From: an uncultured Porphyromonadaceae bacterium
Lineage (GTDB): Bacteria > Bacteroidota > Bacteroidia > Bacteroidales > Muribaculaceae
Assembly (NCBI GenBank): GCA_947174235.1
Contig: CAMWID010000012.1
Location: 1 to 55,584, forward strand
Direction: 5' to 3'
Length of the DNA: 55,584 bases
The notes beneath the pieces were generated by a model, which was not told the DNA's origin, made no database searches, and saw nothing but the letters and a program-made list of their open reading frames with translations. Shown in pieces: positions 33,926-44,481 of the stretch. The stretch's first letter is position 1, and the number at the start of each line of letters is the position of its first letter. Both the position numbers and the translations under genes were made by a program.

Positions 33926-34019
33926 ACAACACTTAATTTAGCACACATACTTGCCGATTGTTATAACGTATCGTAAATAAATTTGGTTTCTTTCAGGTCT
34001 ACTCACCTGACTATAGGCG

Positions 34020-34059
34020 AAACAAAATATAGCCGCGACTGATGATCCGTCGCGGCTAT
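34020..34059 (-). terminator. terminator of PUL 2 (after GH97)
   Basis: ATAGCCGCGAC (34029-34039) pairs perfectly with GTCGCGGCTAT (34049-34059). On the minus strand the stem is followed by ATTTTGTTT. It lies 29 nt past the GH97 stop. Confidence 0.8.
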
Positions 34060-34087
34060 GATAAAAAGATCGGAATATCCCGATGTG

Positions 34088-36208
<2,121 letters not shown>

Positions 36209-36235
36209 TTATATAATTCGTAATTGTCAGCAACC

Positions 36236-38053
36236 TTATTCTATCACAATCATTGACCAATATTTCAACGACGGAAGAGTAAAAGTCAATTTACCTTTTT
36301 TCTGAGTGAAAGGAAGTTCCTGAACCGCTCCTCCATGGTTGTCGGGAGAGGCTGTCCATACTCTTGTCACCTTTTCATTACAGCTGACAGAAAGGGGAGT
36401 GTTTAGGGTGAGACGCGGTGCCGGACGTTCTCCGTCAAGATCTCTCCAGCTGAGATTGTCAATATTACGGAAGTTAAGGAGATGTATCACCTTTTTTCCT
36501 TCAACATTCTTTGAGTATGTGGTCAAACCACCCTCCCGAGGAGGCCATGCATTCACATTTATACGTTTTGTGGCATCAGTGCAGGTCATGTCTGCCTCAA
36601 ACTCCGATGCAGTGGACGCGCCGCGCAAAAGATTCTGATAAGCCGTCATAAAATCATAGTAACGGATCATTGCAGTGCGCAATTCGTCAGACATTGAAAG
36701 AGGTGAAGCAGGGAAATATTCCCTCGACAGCATATGGTCGCCAAGTTCAAGGTGAGAACCGCCGAGAGCCATCATGACGGCATCCGCCATCAGGATTCCC
36801 GGAGTGTTGAATTCTCCGGTGGTGCGGTCAGCCTTGTCATAATTCATATAAGCGGCAAAGACTGTGCGCAGATTGTTTCCGCTATATGAATCGTTTGCCT
36901 TTATGATTGAATGAAGATGAGAAAAATCAGCCTCATCACCCCAAACTTCATTATAACAGAAATCCACCTTCCCTGATCCGGCAATCTGGGAAGCTCCGAA
37001 GCTACTAACGGCATTCATCACCAGACGCTTGGAAGGATGACGGTCTTTCATAGCCCCGATAAACGAGGCATACCCTTTGGGAAGATTGATTTTGTTGCCG
37101 GAATAATCGTAAAGGTCGCCACGGTTTCCAAGCTGATCTATCTGATAGCCATCGAAATCGAACGAGGAATAAACCTCCTCGTTACGTTCGCCCAGATACG
37201 CCTGCCATTCTTCATTACCCGGATCAAGCACATAAATACTGCTCTTCCAGCTGGAAGGGAGCGAGTGCATATCCTTATCTCCGCGGCGGTCATTTTTAAA
37301 CGCATACCATTCCTCCTTCACGCCGTCGGATGCAGCATCATCGAGAGCCCCGAAACACAGGTTGTAGAATATAGACTTCATTCCCAAAGAATGCTGCACT
37401 TCGATATATTTTCTTACTACATCTGCAGAAAGGGTGCGGTTTGCAATATCAGTGTACGACTCAAGCACATTTCCGGGAATGCCGGGGAGAGGCCAATGAT
37501 GTTTATAATGCCAATCCTGAAATTGCACACCGTTGATATGACAACGGTTGAGATAGTCCATTTCCCCCTCGATCACTCCGTCTGCAAGTTTTGATGCATC
37601 GAAAGTGGCGACAAATCCATAGCGAGGGAATTTAGTCCAGTCGCTCGAAACGTCAACAGCGATAGTACCTACCACAATTTCCTCTTTTTCATTCTGACCC
37701 GGTTGATATATTTCCACCATATATCCTTGGAAATCCGTAGCAGAAGGAGTCCAGTTCCAGGTTTTGGATGTCATCGGTTCCTCCTTGATAATTTCTGAGC
37801 CGCGACGATACCTGACGGTAGCGTTTGCGGGCACTTCCGAAGCAGTGAATTTCACCACAGAACCGGGTGTATAGCAAGCTTTGTCGGTTGAAAGGTCAAC
37901 CATAAGGTTGGATTTCACAGTAGTGACATCAGTCACAGTGTTCTCCTCACCACCGGAAGATCCGGGATTGGGTGTGGGGTCGTCATTTCCTGAAGAGCTG
38001 CACGCGGCGCCCATCATCAATATACCCGCAAATAATAAGTTCATCTTGTCCAT
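36236..38053 (-). CDS. GH66 dextranase-type lipoprotein
   Basis: An endo-acting enzyme for alpha-1,6-glucan (dextran) or a cyclising relative. The start at 38053 gives MDKMNLLFAGILMMGAACSS with a lipobox Cys about 18, so the protein is a lipoprotein, probably on the cell surface. Ig-like N-terminal domain (about 50-130) is followed by the GH66 barrel (YGFVATFD, LNRCHINGVQFQDWHYKHH). The nucleophile Asp lies in FDGYQIDQLGNRG and the acid/base Glu in CYNEVWGDEAD. A C-terminal beta-sandwich ends the protein. In-frame ATGs upstream (38086, 38188) fall before the lipoprotein signal or in a hairpin region and are rejected. It follows the SusE/F gene after 149 bp. Confidence 0.88.
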   Translation of the reverse strand: MDKMNLLFAGILMMGAACSSSGNDDPTPNPGSSGGEENTVTDVTTVKSNLMVDLSTDKACYTPGSVVKFTASEVPANATVRYRRGSEIIKEEPMTSKTWNWTPSATDFQGYMVEIYQPGQNEKEEIVVGTIAVDVSSDWTKFPRYGFVATFDASKLADGVIEGEMDYLNRCHINGVQFQDWHYKHHWPLPGIPGNVLESYTDIANRTLSADVVRKYIEVQHSLGMKSIFYNLCFGALDDAASDGVKEEWYAFKNDRRGDKDMHSLPSSWKSSIYVLDPGNEEWQAYLGERNEEVYSSFDFDGYQIDQLGNRGDLYDYSGNKINLPKGYASFIGAMKDRHPSKRLVMNAVSSFGASQIAGSGKVDFCYNEVWGDEADFSHLHSIIKANDSYSGNNLRTVFAAYMNYDKADRTTGEFNTPGILMADAVMMALGGSHLELGDHMLSREYFPASPLSMSDELRTAMIRYYDFMTAYQNLLRGASTASEFEADMTCTDATKRINVNAWPPREGGLTTYSKNVEGKKVIHLLNFRNIDNLSWRDLDGERPAPRLTLNTPLSVSCNEKVTRVWTASPDNHGGAVQELPFTQKKGKLTFTLPSLKYWSMIVIE

Positions 38054-38113
38054 TTTAGAGAGATTTTTTAAATCAGAGAGAGTCATATTAATTATGAGAG
38101 AGTTAAAAATGCG

Positions 38114-38194
38114 GAAGGTATGGCAACACTCAACATGGCAGCTGTTAAAAAGGTTGCGTTTGAATCCTACGATATTCAGCATTGCCACACCTTC
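38114..38194 (-). repeat. inverted repeat between the SusE/F and GH66 genes
   Basis: GAAGGTATGGCAA (38114-38126) pairs with TTGCCACACCTTC (38182-38194) with one G-T type mismatch and a 55-nt loop. It starts 9 nt past the SusE/F stop. There is no T-tract, so it may act as an RNA-stability or partial termination element that sets enzyme expression below SusCD. Confidence 0.5.
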
Positions 38195-38202
38195 TATCGA
38201 GA

Positions 38203-39696
38203 TCAGTTCTTATGAATAGTCACCTCTTCCAGAAGTTGATTGAGAGTAATGGTATAATCTCCGGCTTCTGTCACTTTCCATTTAAGATCCACACCGCCTG
38301 TCGAAATATCTTTATATTCTTCCTGACAGGCATTGTCACTCTTGTTGATGAAGATCACTTTCTGCACTTCACCCGTAGGGGCTGCTCCGTCAGAAGTAGC
38401 CATAAACCAGGCTCCGTTCCAGTCATCCTGTTTATCGGCTGAAAATTTAAGTTCGCCGGTATTGAGATGCCCGCTCCATGTGAAGATATCGGGATCAGCA
38501 GTATTTTGCGTCATTGGAGTGGCATTACCAAGATCCCAGCCGTTGGGAGTGGCATCGCCCACAAGATACATTTCCGTATAACGGGTGAATTGCCGCATTA
38601 TCATACGTTCCGCACCGCTACGGATGTCAAGACATATCTTGTAAGCGAGATTCTTTTCAGAATCGGTCAGAAACCATTTGTTGTCAGGGTCATACCCTTT
38701 TACAAATTCCACAGATTGTTGGGAATAAGGTGCGTTTGCAGAGGTTGCCTTATACATGTTTTCCCAAGATCCGTCAGCGGTGCCGAACTTAAATTCCCCA
38801 CCTTTCTCAAAGAAAATTCCAAGACGGAACAGGAATGGATCAAGAGGGTCTTGCCACATCTGACGGAATCCCCAGTCAGTCTCATTGCCGACAAAGAATA
38901 TATTGTCGTATGCGGGGGCAATGCCCTCCACCTGAGCAATATCAACTGTCAATGCCAGCAGGTTCACATCAACCTTATAGCAATGTGCCTCATCGATATG
39001 GAACTTTTCATCAGGTTCTTCGTCATTCGTACGATAAACGAGACCTCCTGAACCATTATTATTATACGAGGGTATAAAATTCCCTAAATTTACTATAAAT
39101 TTGAAATCACCTTCGGAAAGGTTTCCTGTCCATGTAAACTTGCCGTTATCGGTGCGTTGCATTTCTGTAGCGTCGTCTGCGCTCCAGCCGTTGGGAGTGG
39201 CGTCGCCGATCATATAGAGTGTGGTGGTGACAGGGTTATAAGGCACAGCAGTGAAAGTAGCCACGGAAGTCTGCCGCTCCTCATGTCCCGCCACAGATGC
39301 TGTCACTCTCGCGTCGAGCGAGATGCCGCTACCTGCGTCTATCCCGAAATGATCTCTGATGATTCCGTTAAGTTCCTCTACAGAAGGATTCCAGGAATAA
39401 ACCTGACTGCGGTTGTCGACAGCCACGTATGGATTGGCGAAATCGGTGCCGGTTTCCGCAAGCTCAAGAGTATAGGAAATTGCGTTGCCTGATCCATAGT
39501 TGTTGCCAGTGGTCCATTTCACCGCCACCGCCTCTACACTATGGTTCGATTCATCAAGCACGATGTCAGAAGTGCTTGTGGAGACGGCAAGTTCCGTCAT
39601 CCCCTTGTTGAGCTGGGTATAATCGTTGTCGCCACACGCCGACGCTGCGAGGAGAAGCGTCGATGCCATTGCGAGTTGAAAATATTTTAGTTTCAT
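38203..39696 (-). CDS. SusE/SusF-type surface alpha-glucan-binding lipoprotein
   Basis: A 497-residue outer-surface lipoprotein, with the lipobox ending SAC (Cys 21). The N-terminal SusE domain (about 22-155, including VVKWTTGNNY-like strands and AVDNRSQVYSWNPSVEELNGII) precedes starch-binding-type repeats. Two copies of a YMIGDATPNGWSADDATEM / YLVGDATPNGWDLGNATPM motif mark CBM-like domains at about 160 and 390, with a middle module between. Its role is to hold alpha-glucan at the surface next to SusCD. It ends 149 bp before the GH66 start and begins 22 bp after the SusD stop. Confidence 0.88.
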   Translation of the reverse strand: MKLKYFQLAMASTLLLAASACGDNDYTQLNKGMTELAVSTSTSDIVLDESNHSVEAVAVKWTTGNNYGSGNAISYTLELAETGTDFANPYVAVDNRSQVYSWNPSVEELNGIIRDHFGIDAGSGISLDARVTASVAGHEERQTSVATFTAVPYNPVTTTLYMIGDATPNGWSADDATEMQRTDNGKFTWTGNLSEGDFKFIVNLGNFIPSYNNNGSGGLVYRTNDEEPDEKFHIDEAHCYKVDVNLLALTVDIAQVEGIAPAYDNIFFVGNETDWGFRQMWQDPLDPFLFRLGIFFEKGGEFKFGTADGSWENMYKATSANAPYSQQSVEFVKGYDPDNKWFLTDSEKNLAYKICLDIRSGAERMIMRQFTRYTEMYLVGDATPNGWDLGNATPMTQNTADPDIFTWSGHLNTGELKFSADKQDDWNGAWFMATSDGAAPTGEVQKVIFINKSDNACQEEYKDISTGGVDLKWKVTEAGDYTITLNQLLEEVTIHKN

Positions 39697-39718
39697 AATA
39701 ATTGAGTCTGATAGGTAA

Positions 39719-41215
39719 TTAGTAACCGGGGTTTTGGGTCATGAGTGGGTTGGCGTCCATCTCAGTCTGAGGAATCGGGAAGAGCAGACGATCCTTGTTT
39801 GCGTTGGTTTTTCCGATTGAATGAAGGAAGTCTATGGCATATTGACCGTTGCCGATACGTATCATGTCAAACCAGCGGTGTCCTTCGAAAGCAAGTTCCA
39901 TGCGACGTTCGTGAATAATAGCCTCGCGCATCCTGTCTTGAGAAAGAGAAGAAGAAAGGGGAGCAAGCCCGGCACGTTTGCGTACCTCGTTCACCGGTGC
40001 AGCCGCACTTGAAGTCATACCCAGTTCATTCAGAGCCTCAGCCTGCATGAGGAGCGCACCGGCATAGCGATAGACTATAAAGTTTGCAGGAGAAGTGTTT
40101 GTTTCAGGAGAAATCTCTTTCGATACAAGGAATTTGCGCACGTTATATCCTGTGTTGGAATAAGAAGTGCGGTAAGGCATCCCTTCCCAGTCGGGACAAC
40201 CGTCGTAGAAGACGGTGATAGGCTTGCGGAGATCCCCTTCCTCATACTGGTCGATAAATTCCTGCGTAGGCTGGTTCCAACCCCAGCTTCCCGCCACCAT
40301 ATTGGAGCCGCGCGGACCCATAAATGTCGACAGCCAGGAAGCGTAAGGAGTGTTGCCCCAGAAATCGGATTCCGTGCTTCCGGAATATTGAATCTCAAAT
40401 ATTGACTCTGCTCCGTTTCTCACAGGACAGTTGAAATTGGCGGCATAAGTGCATGAGGCAAGATTATAGCCCATTGCAGTGATTTCATCGCAGATATCCA
40501 CCACTTCCTGATAGAGTGCAGGATTTGACGGAGCAAGCGTCAGATAGATATCGGCAAGCATATAAAGAGCTGCGTCTTTACATGCCCTTCCCACCTCATG
40601 GGAATTATAATCCGCTTTTTCAGGCAGAAGGATGGCTGCACGTGAGCAATCTTCGATTATCTGTTGATAAGTCTCGTCGAGCGATGCACGGGCTATCGCG
40701 CTTGAAGTATCGGGGTTGTAGGGCTCCAGACGGAGAGGTACCCCGCCGTAAAGACGGGCAAGGAGATAGTAGTAATGGGCGCGTAGGAAAAGCGCCTCTC
40801 CCTCTGAACGCATAGCGATCTCCTCGCTCACAGAATTTTCTTTCTTGAGCGCGTCAAGAAGATTGTTGCACTGTGCGATCCCGATCCAGGGAGAACGCCA
40901 CATATATAGAGCCATTGCATTGTCGCTGAGGGTAGTGAAGTTGGCACATTGGATAGTCTCGATGCCGTCGTCGCCGCCGCCGGCTCCTACATTCGAGTTG
41001 CCTGCCACAATGTCAAGACTCCAGATACGCTGGTTGTAGAGATTGGATGACCGCAAAGGGATATAGCATGCGTTAGCGAGAGCCACCGCCACTTCATCGG
41101 TTACATTTGTCTGGGGGTCAACCCTGTCGAAAGGTGTTTTGTCGAGGAAATCCTCACAAGATGTGAAGGTCATGCCGGAGATAAGGGCTGCCACACAATA
41201 TATAAATTTTTTCAT
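39719..41215 (-). CDS. SusD/RagB-family lipoprotein of PUL 2
   Basis: The substrate-binding lid for the PUL 2 SusC. The lipobox TSC gives lipidated Cys 20, followed by EDFLDKTPFD, typical for SusD. TPR-like helices include EALFLRAHYYYLLARLYGGVPL, and the C-terminal hallmarks REAIIHERRMELAFEGHRWFDMIR and NPLMTQNPGY are present. The length of 498 residues is in the SusD range. It follows SusC after 13 bp in the same operon. Confidence 0.95.
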   Translation of the reverse strand: MKKFIYCVAALISGMTFTSCEDFLDKTPFDRVDPQTNVTDEVAVALANACYIPLRSSNLYNQRIWSLDIVAGNSNVGAGGGDDGIETIQCANFTTLSDNAMALYMWRSPWIGIAQCNNLLDALKKENSVSEEIAMRSEGEALFLRAHYYYLLARLYGGVPLRLEPYNPDTSSAIARASLDETYQQIIEDCSRAAILLPEKADYNSHEVGRACKDAALYMLADIYLTLAPSNPALYQEVVDICDEITAMGYNLASCTYAANFNCPVRNGAESIFEIQYSGSTESDFWGNTPYASWLSTFMGPRGSNMVAGSWGWNQPTQEFIDQYEEGDLRKPITVFYDGCPDWEGMPYRTSYSNTGYNVRKFLVSKEISPETNTSPANFIVYRYAGALLMQAEALNELGMTSSAAAPVNEVRKRAGLAPLSSSLSQDRMREAIIHERRMELAFEGHRWFDMIRIGNGQYAIDFLHSIGKTNANKDRLLFPIPQTEMDANPLMTQNPGY

Positions 41216-41228
41216 AAAGTTCGAAAAG

Positions 41229-44200
41229 TTAGAAATTTACAGAAAATCCTACATTGAAGATTCTTGAAGGCGGGAAGCTTGAATAGTCGATCCCGTCAAT
41301 ACCCACTTCCGGGTCAAGACCCTTGTAGCCTGTTATCGTCGCGACATTCTCGCACGACACCAAAATTCTGGCATTTTCAAAACTAATTCTTCTGAGCCAG
41401 CTTTCAGGCAGATTGTAGGCAAGAGTTATATTTTTCAGTCGCAGATAACTGCCGTTTTCAACCCAGCGGTCACTGATGCGGTTGTTGCCGTTAGGGTCTG
41501 CCCACACAGCGCGGGGCATTGAGTTGGATGTTCCGGCGCCTTGCCAGCGGTCGGCTGTGGAGGCAGCCTGATTATAAGCCGCCGACATGCTTTCCATTAC
41601 TGAGCGTGTACGGTTATATATCTTGTTACCCGCCACTCCTTGAAGATAGACAGACAGTTCAAACCCTTTGTATGTAAAGCGGTTGTTCATAGAATACAAC
41701 CATGTCGGATTGGGATTGCCTATCACGGTGCGGTCAGAATCATTTATAACCCCGTCATTGTTGAGGTCGCGGAAGCGTATGTCGCCCGGCTCCGCTCCCG
41801 GCTGTGAGGCATGCATCCTGACTTCTTCCTCAGTCTGGAAAATACCGTCTGTCACATATCCGTAGAACACATTGATAGGATAATTCGCAGCAAGCAGGGT
41901 CGCATACGCCCCACCGAACTGATTTCGCCAAAGCGGAGTGTCGCTGTTGAGGTCTTTGATCTTGTTTTTGTTATAAGTAAGGTTTAGATCTGTCTCCCAT
42001 CCAAACTCTCCTGTAAGGTTGACTGAACTTGCAGAGAGTTCCCATCCTATGTTGCGCACCTTTCCGGCGTTTGTATAAGTGTCGAATGTATCCTCAAAAC
42101 CTGTTGTGATCGGGAATGCTGCCTTCACAAGCATGTGGTTGGTGTTTTTGATATATCCGTCAAGGCTTACGTTCAATCGGGAATTGAAGAAAGAGAGATC
42201 TACTCCGGCATTAAACTGCTCGATCTCTTCCCAATGTATAGCAGAATTGGCGAGCACTTGGGAATAGAGAGCGGATTGCTCTGCATTGTCGAGGGTTGTG
42301 CCGAAAGGATAAAGAAGGGTCACAAGAGTCTGGATATGGTCATAGTTTCCCACAGATGCCTGGCTACCGGTCTTACCCCAGCCAAGACGCAACTTGAGAT
42401 CGTTGATAGCCTTGTCTTTCGGGAAAAATTCTTCGGAAGAGATTTTCCATGCAGCCGACATTGAAGGGAAAGTGCCCCAGCGGTTAGACTTGCCGAAGCG
42501 GCTTGAGCCGTCGCGACGGATAGTGGCGGTAAGAAGATAGCGGTCGTCAAACGTATAGTTCGCACGTGCCATGTATGAAAGCAATGCCCATTCGCTCTGC
42601 GAGCCGTCAAGGTTATATATCTTCTCTCCGTTGGCGAGCTGATGCACCGTGTCGAAAAGGAATCCGTTCATCTGTCCGTTCATCCAGTAGGCATGGTTCC
42701 ACTGTGCCGACATACCAGCCATCACGTTTATCTGATTTTTACCGAAGGTATGGTCAAATGTGAAATAGTTATCCCAAAGATAAGTGAAATTACGGTTTGA
42801 GCTCTGATATTGTGAGCTTTCCTCTACAGGGGTAGGTTTCCAGTTGTATTTCGGAGAGAAGCTGTCATCAAACCAAAATTTGCCATCGAAGCCGAAAAGC
42901 GAACGGAACTGCAGCCATTCGGGCACAATTATGAAGTCGCCTGCAATGTTGGCAAGGAAGTTATACCCGTTTGTGGAGCTTCGGTACATGTCGTTTGAAC
43001 CGACCGGGTTGCGCACACTGCCATACCATTCGGAGTTGCCCGAGGGGCCGCTCCATTCTCCGTCTTTATCCTTTATCGGGAAAGTCGGAAGGGCGCGCAT
43101 TGCATCCCACATGCTGTAAGCGCCGCTTTTCTTTATGTCTGCGCTGAAGAGAAAACTGTTTGACAGTTTTAACCAGCTTTTCAGTTTCACATCATTGTTT
43201 GCCTGAAAAGTGAAACGACGGTAATTGACGTGTTTCACGACTCCTGTCTGGTTGAGAAAGCCGGCAGAGAAGTAATAATGAGATTTTTCATTACCTCCGG
43301 AATAGCTTACGTTGTAGTTTTGCATCACACCGGTCTGAAGAAGTTCGTCAACCCAGTTTGTGGAAGAGGTAAGGGAAGATGGATCCACCCATTCCGGATT
43401 TGTGTTGTGACCTGCCTGCGAAAGCATATCGTTGTTAAGGGATGCATATCCGGCGGCGTCAAGCAGACTTATCTTCTTAGATACGTTTGAAAATGCTGCG
43501 TTTGCAGACACTGTCAGACGTGCGGTGCCTGCCACACCTTTGCGGGTTGTGATCATCACTACGCCGTTTGCACCGCGCGAACCGTAGATGGCTGTGGCGG
43601 ATGCATCCTTAAGCACATCGAGGCGCTCTATATCCTGTGGGTTCAAAGCATTCAGACCGAGATCTGTAGGAACTCCGTCGATCACGATAAGAGGATCGGA
43701 ATTGTTGATTGATCCAAGTCCCCTCACTTTGATAGTGACATTATCTCCTGGCTTCTCCCCGCCCACGATATTGACTCCGGCAATCTTTCCTTGGAGAGCC
43801 TGTCCCACATTGTTCACAGGAACATCTTTTATATCTTTTCCTCCGATTGAGCCGACAGCACCTGTAAGGTCGCTTTTTTTAAGTGTGCCATAACCGATGA
43901 CAACAAGCTCATCGAGCAGGGCGGCGCTTTCCTGCATGGTAACATTGATGATGGCACGTTGATCAATGGATATTGTCTGTGTCTCATATCCCACGTATGA
44001 GAATTTAAGTGTTCCAAGGGCATCGGCTGTGATCGTGTAGTTGCCGTCAAAATCTGTAGTTGTGCCGTTGGTTGTGCCTTGTGCCATGACAGTGACGCCG
44101 ATAATCGGTTCTCCTGTCGGATCGGTGACTGTTCCTGACACACTGATCTGCTGGGCTATCGCGAGCTGACTACAGGTCAACATCCATCCCAACAGAAGGA

Positions 44201-44231
44201 ATAGTTTCCATGATTGTTTTAGGGGTTTCAT
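41229..44231 (-). CDS. SusC/RagA-family TonB-dependent receptor of PUL 2
   Basis: A 1000-residue outer-membrane importer for alpha-gluco-oligosaccharides. Signal peptide about 1-26, CarboxypepD_reg-like domain about 29-105 (GTVTDPTGEPIIGVTVMAQG), then DELVVIGYGTLKKSDLTGAVG and the plug (GSINNSDPLIVIDGVPTD, RLDVLKDASATAIYGSRGANGVVMI). A 22-strand-type barrel follows, ending in PPSRIFNVGFSVNF. No STN domain. First gene of the PUL 2 operon, driven by the promoter at 44264-44294, with the SusR-like regulator gene upstream on the same strand. Confidence 0.95.
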   Translation of the reverse strand: MKPLKQSWKLFLLLGWMLTCSQLAIAQQISVSGTVTDPTGEPIIGVTVMAQGTTNGTTTDFDGNYTITADALGTLKFSYVGYETQTISIDQRAIINVTMQESAALLDELVVIGYGTLKKSDLTGAVGSIGGKDIKDVPVNNVGQALQGKIAGVNIVGGEKPGDNVTIKVRGLGSINNSDPLIVIDGVPTDLGLNALNPQDIERLDVLKDASATAIYGSRGANGVVMITTRKGVAGTARLTVSANAAFSNVSKKISLLDAAGYASLNNDMLSQAGHNTNPEWVDPSSLTSSTNWVDELLQTGVMQNYNVSYSGGNEKSHYYFSAGFLNQTGVVKHVNYRRFTFQANNDVKLKSWLKLSNSFLFSADIKKSGAYSMWDAMRALPTFPIKDKDGEWSGPSGNSEWYGSVRNPVGSNDMYRSSTNGYNFLANIAGDFIIVPEWLQFRSLFGFDGKFWFDDSFSPKYNWKPTPVEESSQYQSSNRNFTYLWDNYFTFDHTFGKNQINVMAGMSAQWNHAYWMNGQMNGFLFDTVHQLANGEKIYNLDGSQSEWALLSYMARANYTFDDRYLLTATIRRDGSSRFGKSNRWGTFPSMSAAWKISSEEFFPKDKAINDLKLRLGWGKTGSQASVGNYDHIQTLVTLLYPFGTTLDNAEQSALYSQVLANSAIHWEEIEQFNAGVDLSFFNSRLNVSLDGYIKNTNHMLVKAAFPITTGFEDTFDTYTNAGKVRNIGWELSASSVNLTGEFGWETDLNLTYNKNKIKDLNSDTPLWRNQFGGAYATLLAANYPINVFYGYVTDGIFQTEEEVRMHASQPGAEPGDIRFRDLNNDGVINDSDRTVIGNPNPTWLYSMNNRFTYKGFELSVYLQGVAGNKIYNRTRSVMESMSAAYNQAASTADRWQGAGTSNSMPRAVWADPNGNNRISDRWVENGSYLRLKNITLAYNLPESWLRRISFENARILVSCENVATITGYKGLDPEVGIDGIDYSSFPPSRIFNVGFSVNF

Positions 44232-44263
44232 AATATTAAATTGTTAACTTAGAATGTTTGAAG

Positions 44264-44294
44264 CAAAATTATACAATGAAATCCCATCGGTCAA
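44264..44294 (-). promoter_or_regulatory. promoter of the PUL 2 susC operon
   Basis: On the minus strand, -33 TTG is at 44294-44292 and -7 TAATTTTG at 44271-44264, 20 nt apart, about 33 nt ahead of the susC ATG. The A/T-rich stretch 44300-44450 upstream is the likely activator-binding region, but no clear operator repeat is visible. Confidence 0.6.
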
Positions 44295-44450
44295 CGCCTG
44301 TGATTTAAAAAGTAGTGAAACAGATAATATTTTAATTTATATAGTTTTGATAATAAACTATTTATTCACAAAAACATTAAATTTTTATGTAGTCACGGAA
44401 TAGGTATCTGATGTCAAAATAAATGCGATCCGGCTGCCATTGACAAAAAA

Positions 44451-44481
44451 GAATTATAAAAAAGACGCCGTTACGGGGTCT
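44451..44481 (-). terminator. terminator of the SusR-like gene
   Basis: A short stem around 44462-44480 (AAGAC-CCC / GGC-GTCTT type) directly abuts the stop codon. On the minus strand it runs into CTTTTTTATAATTCTTTTTT. Confidence 0.6.
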
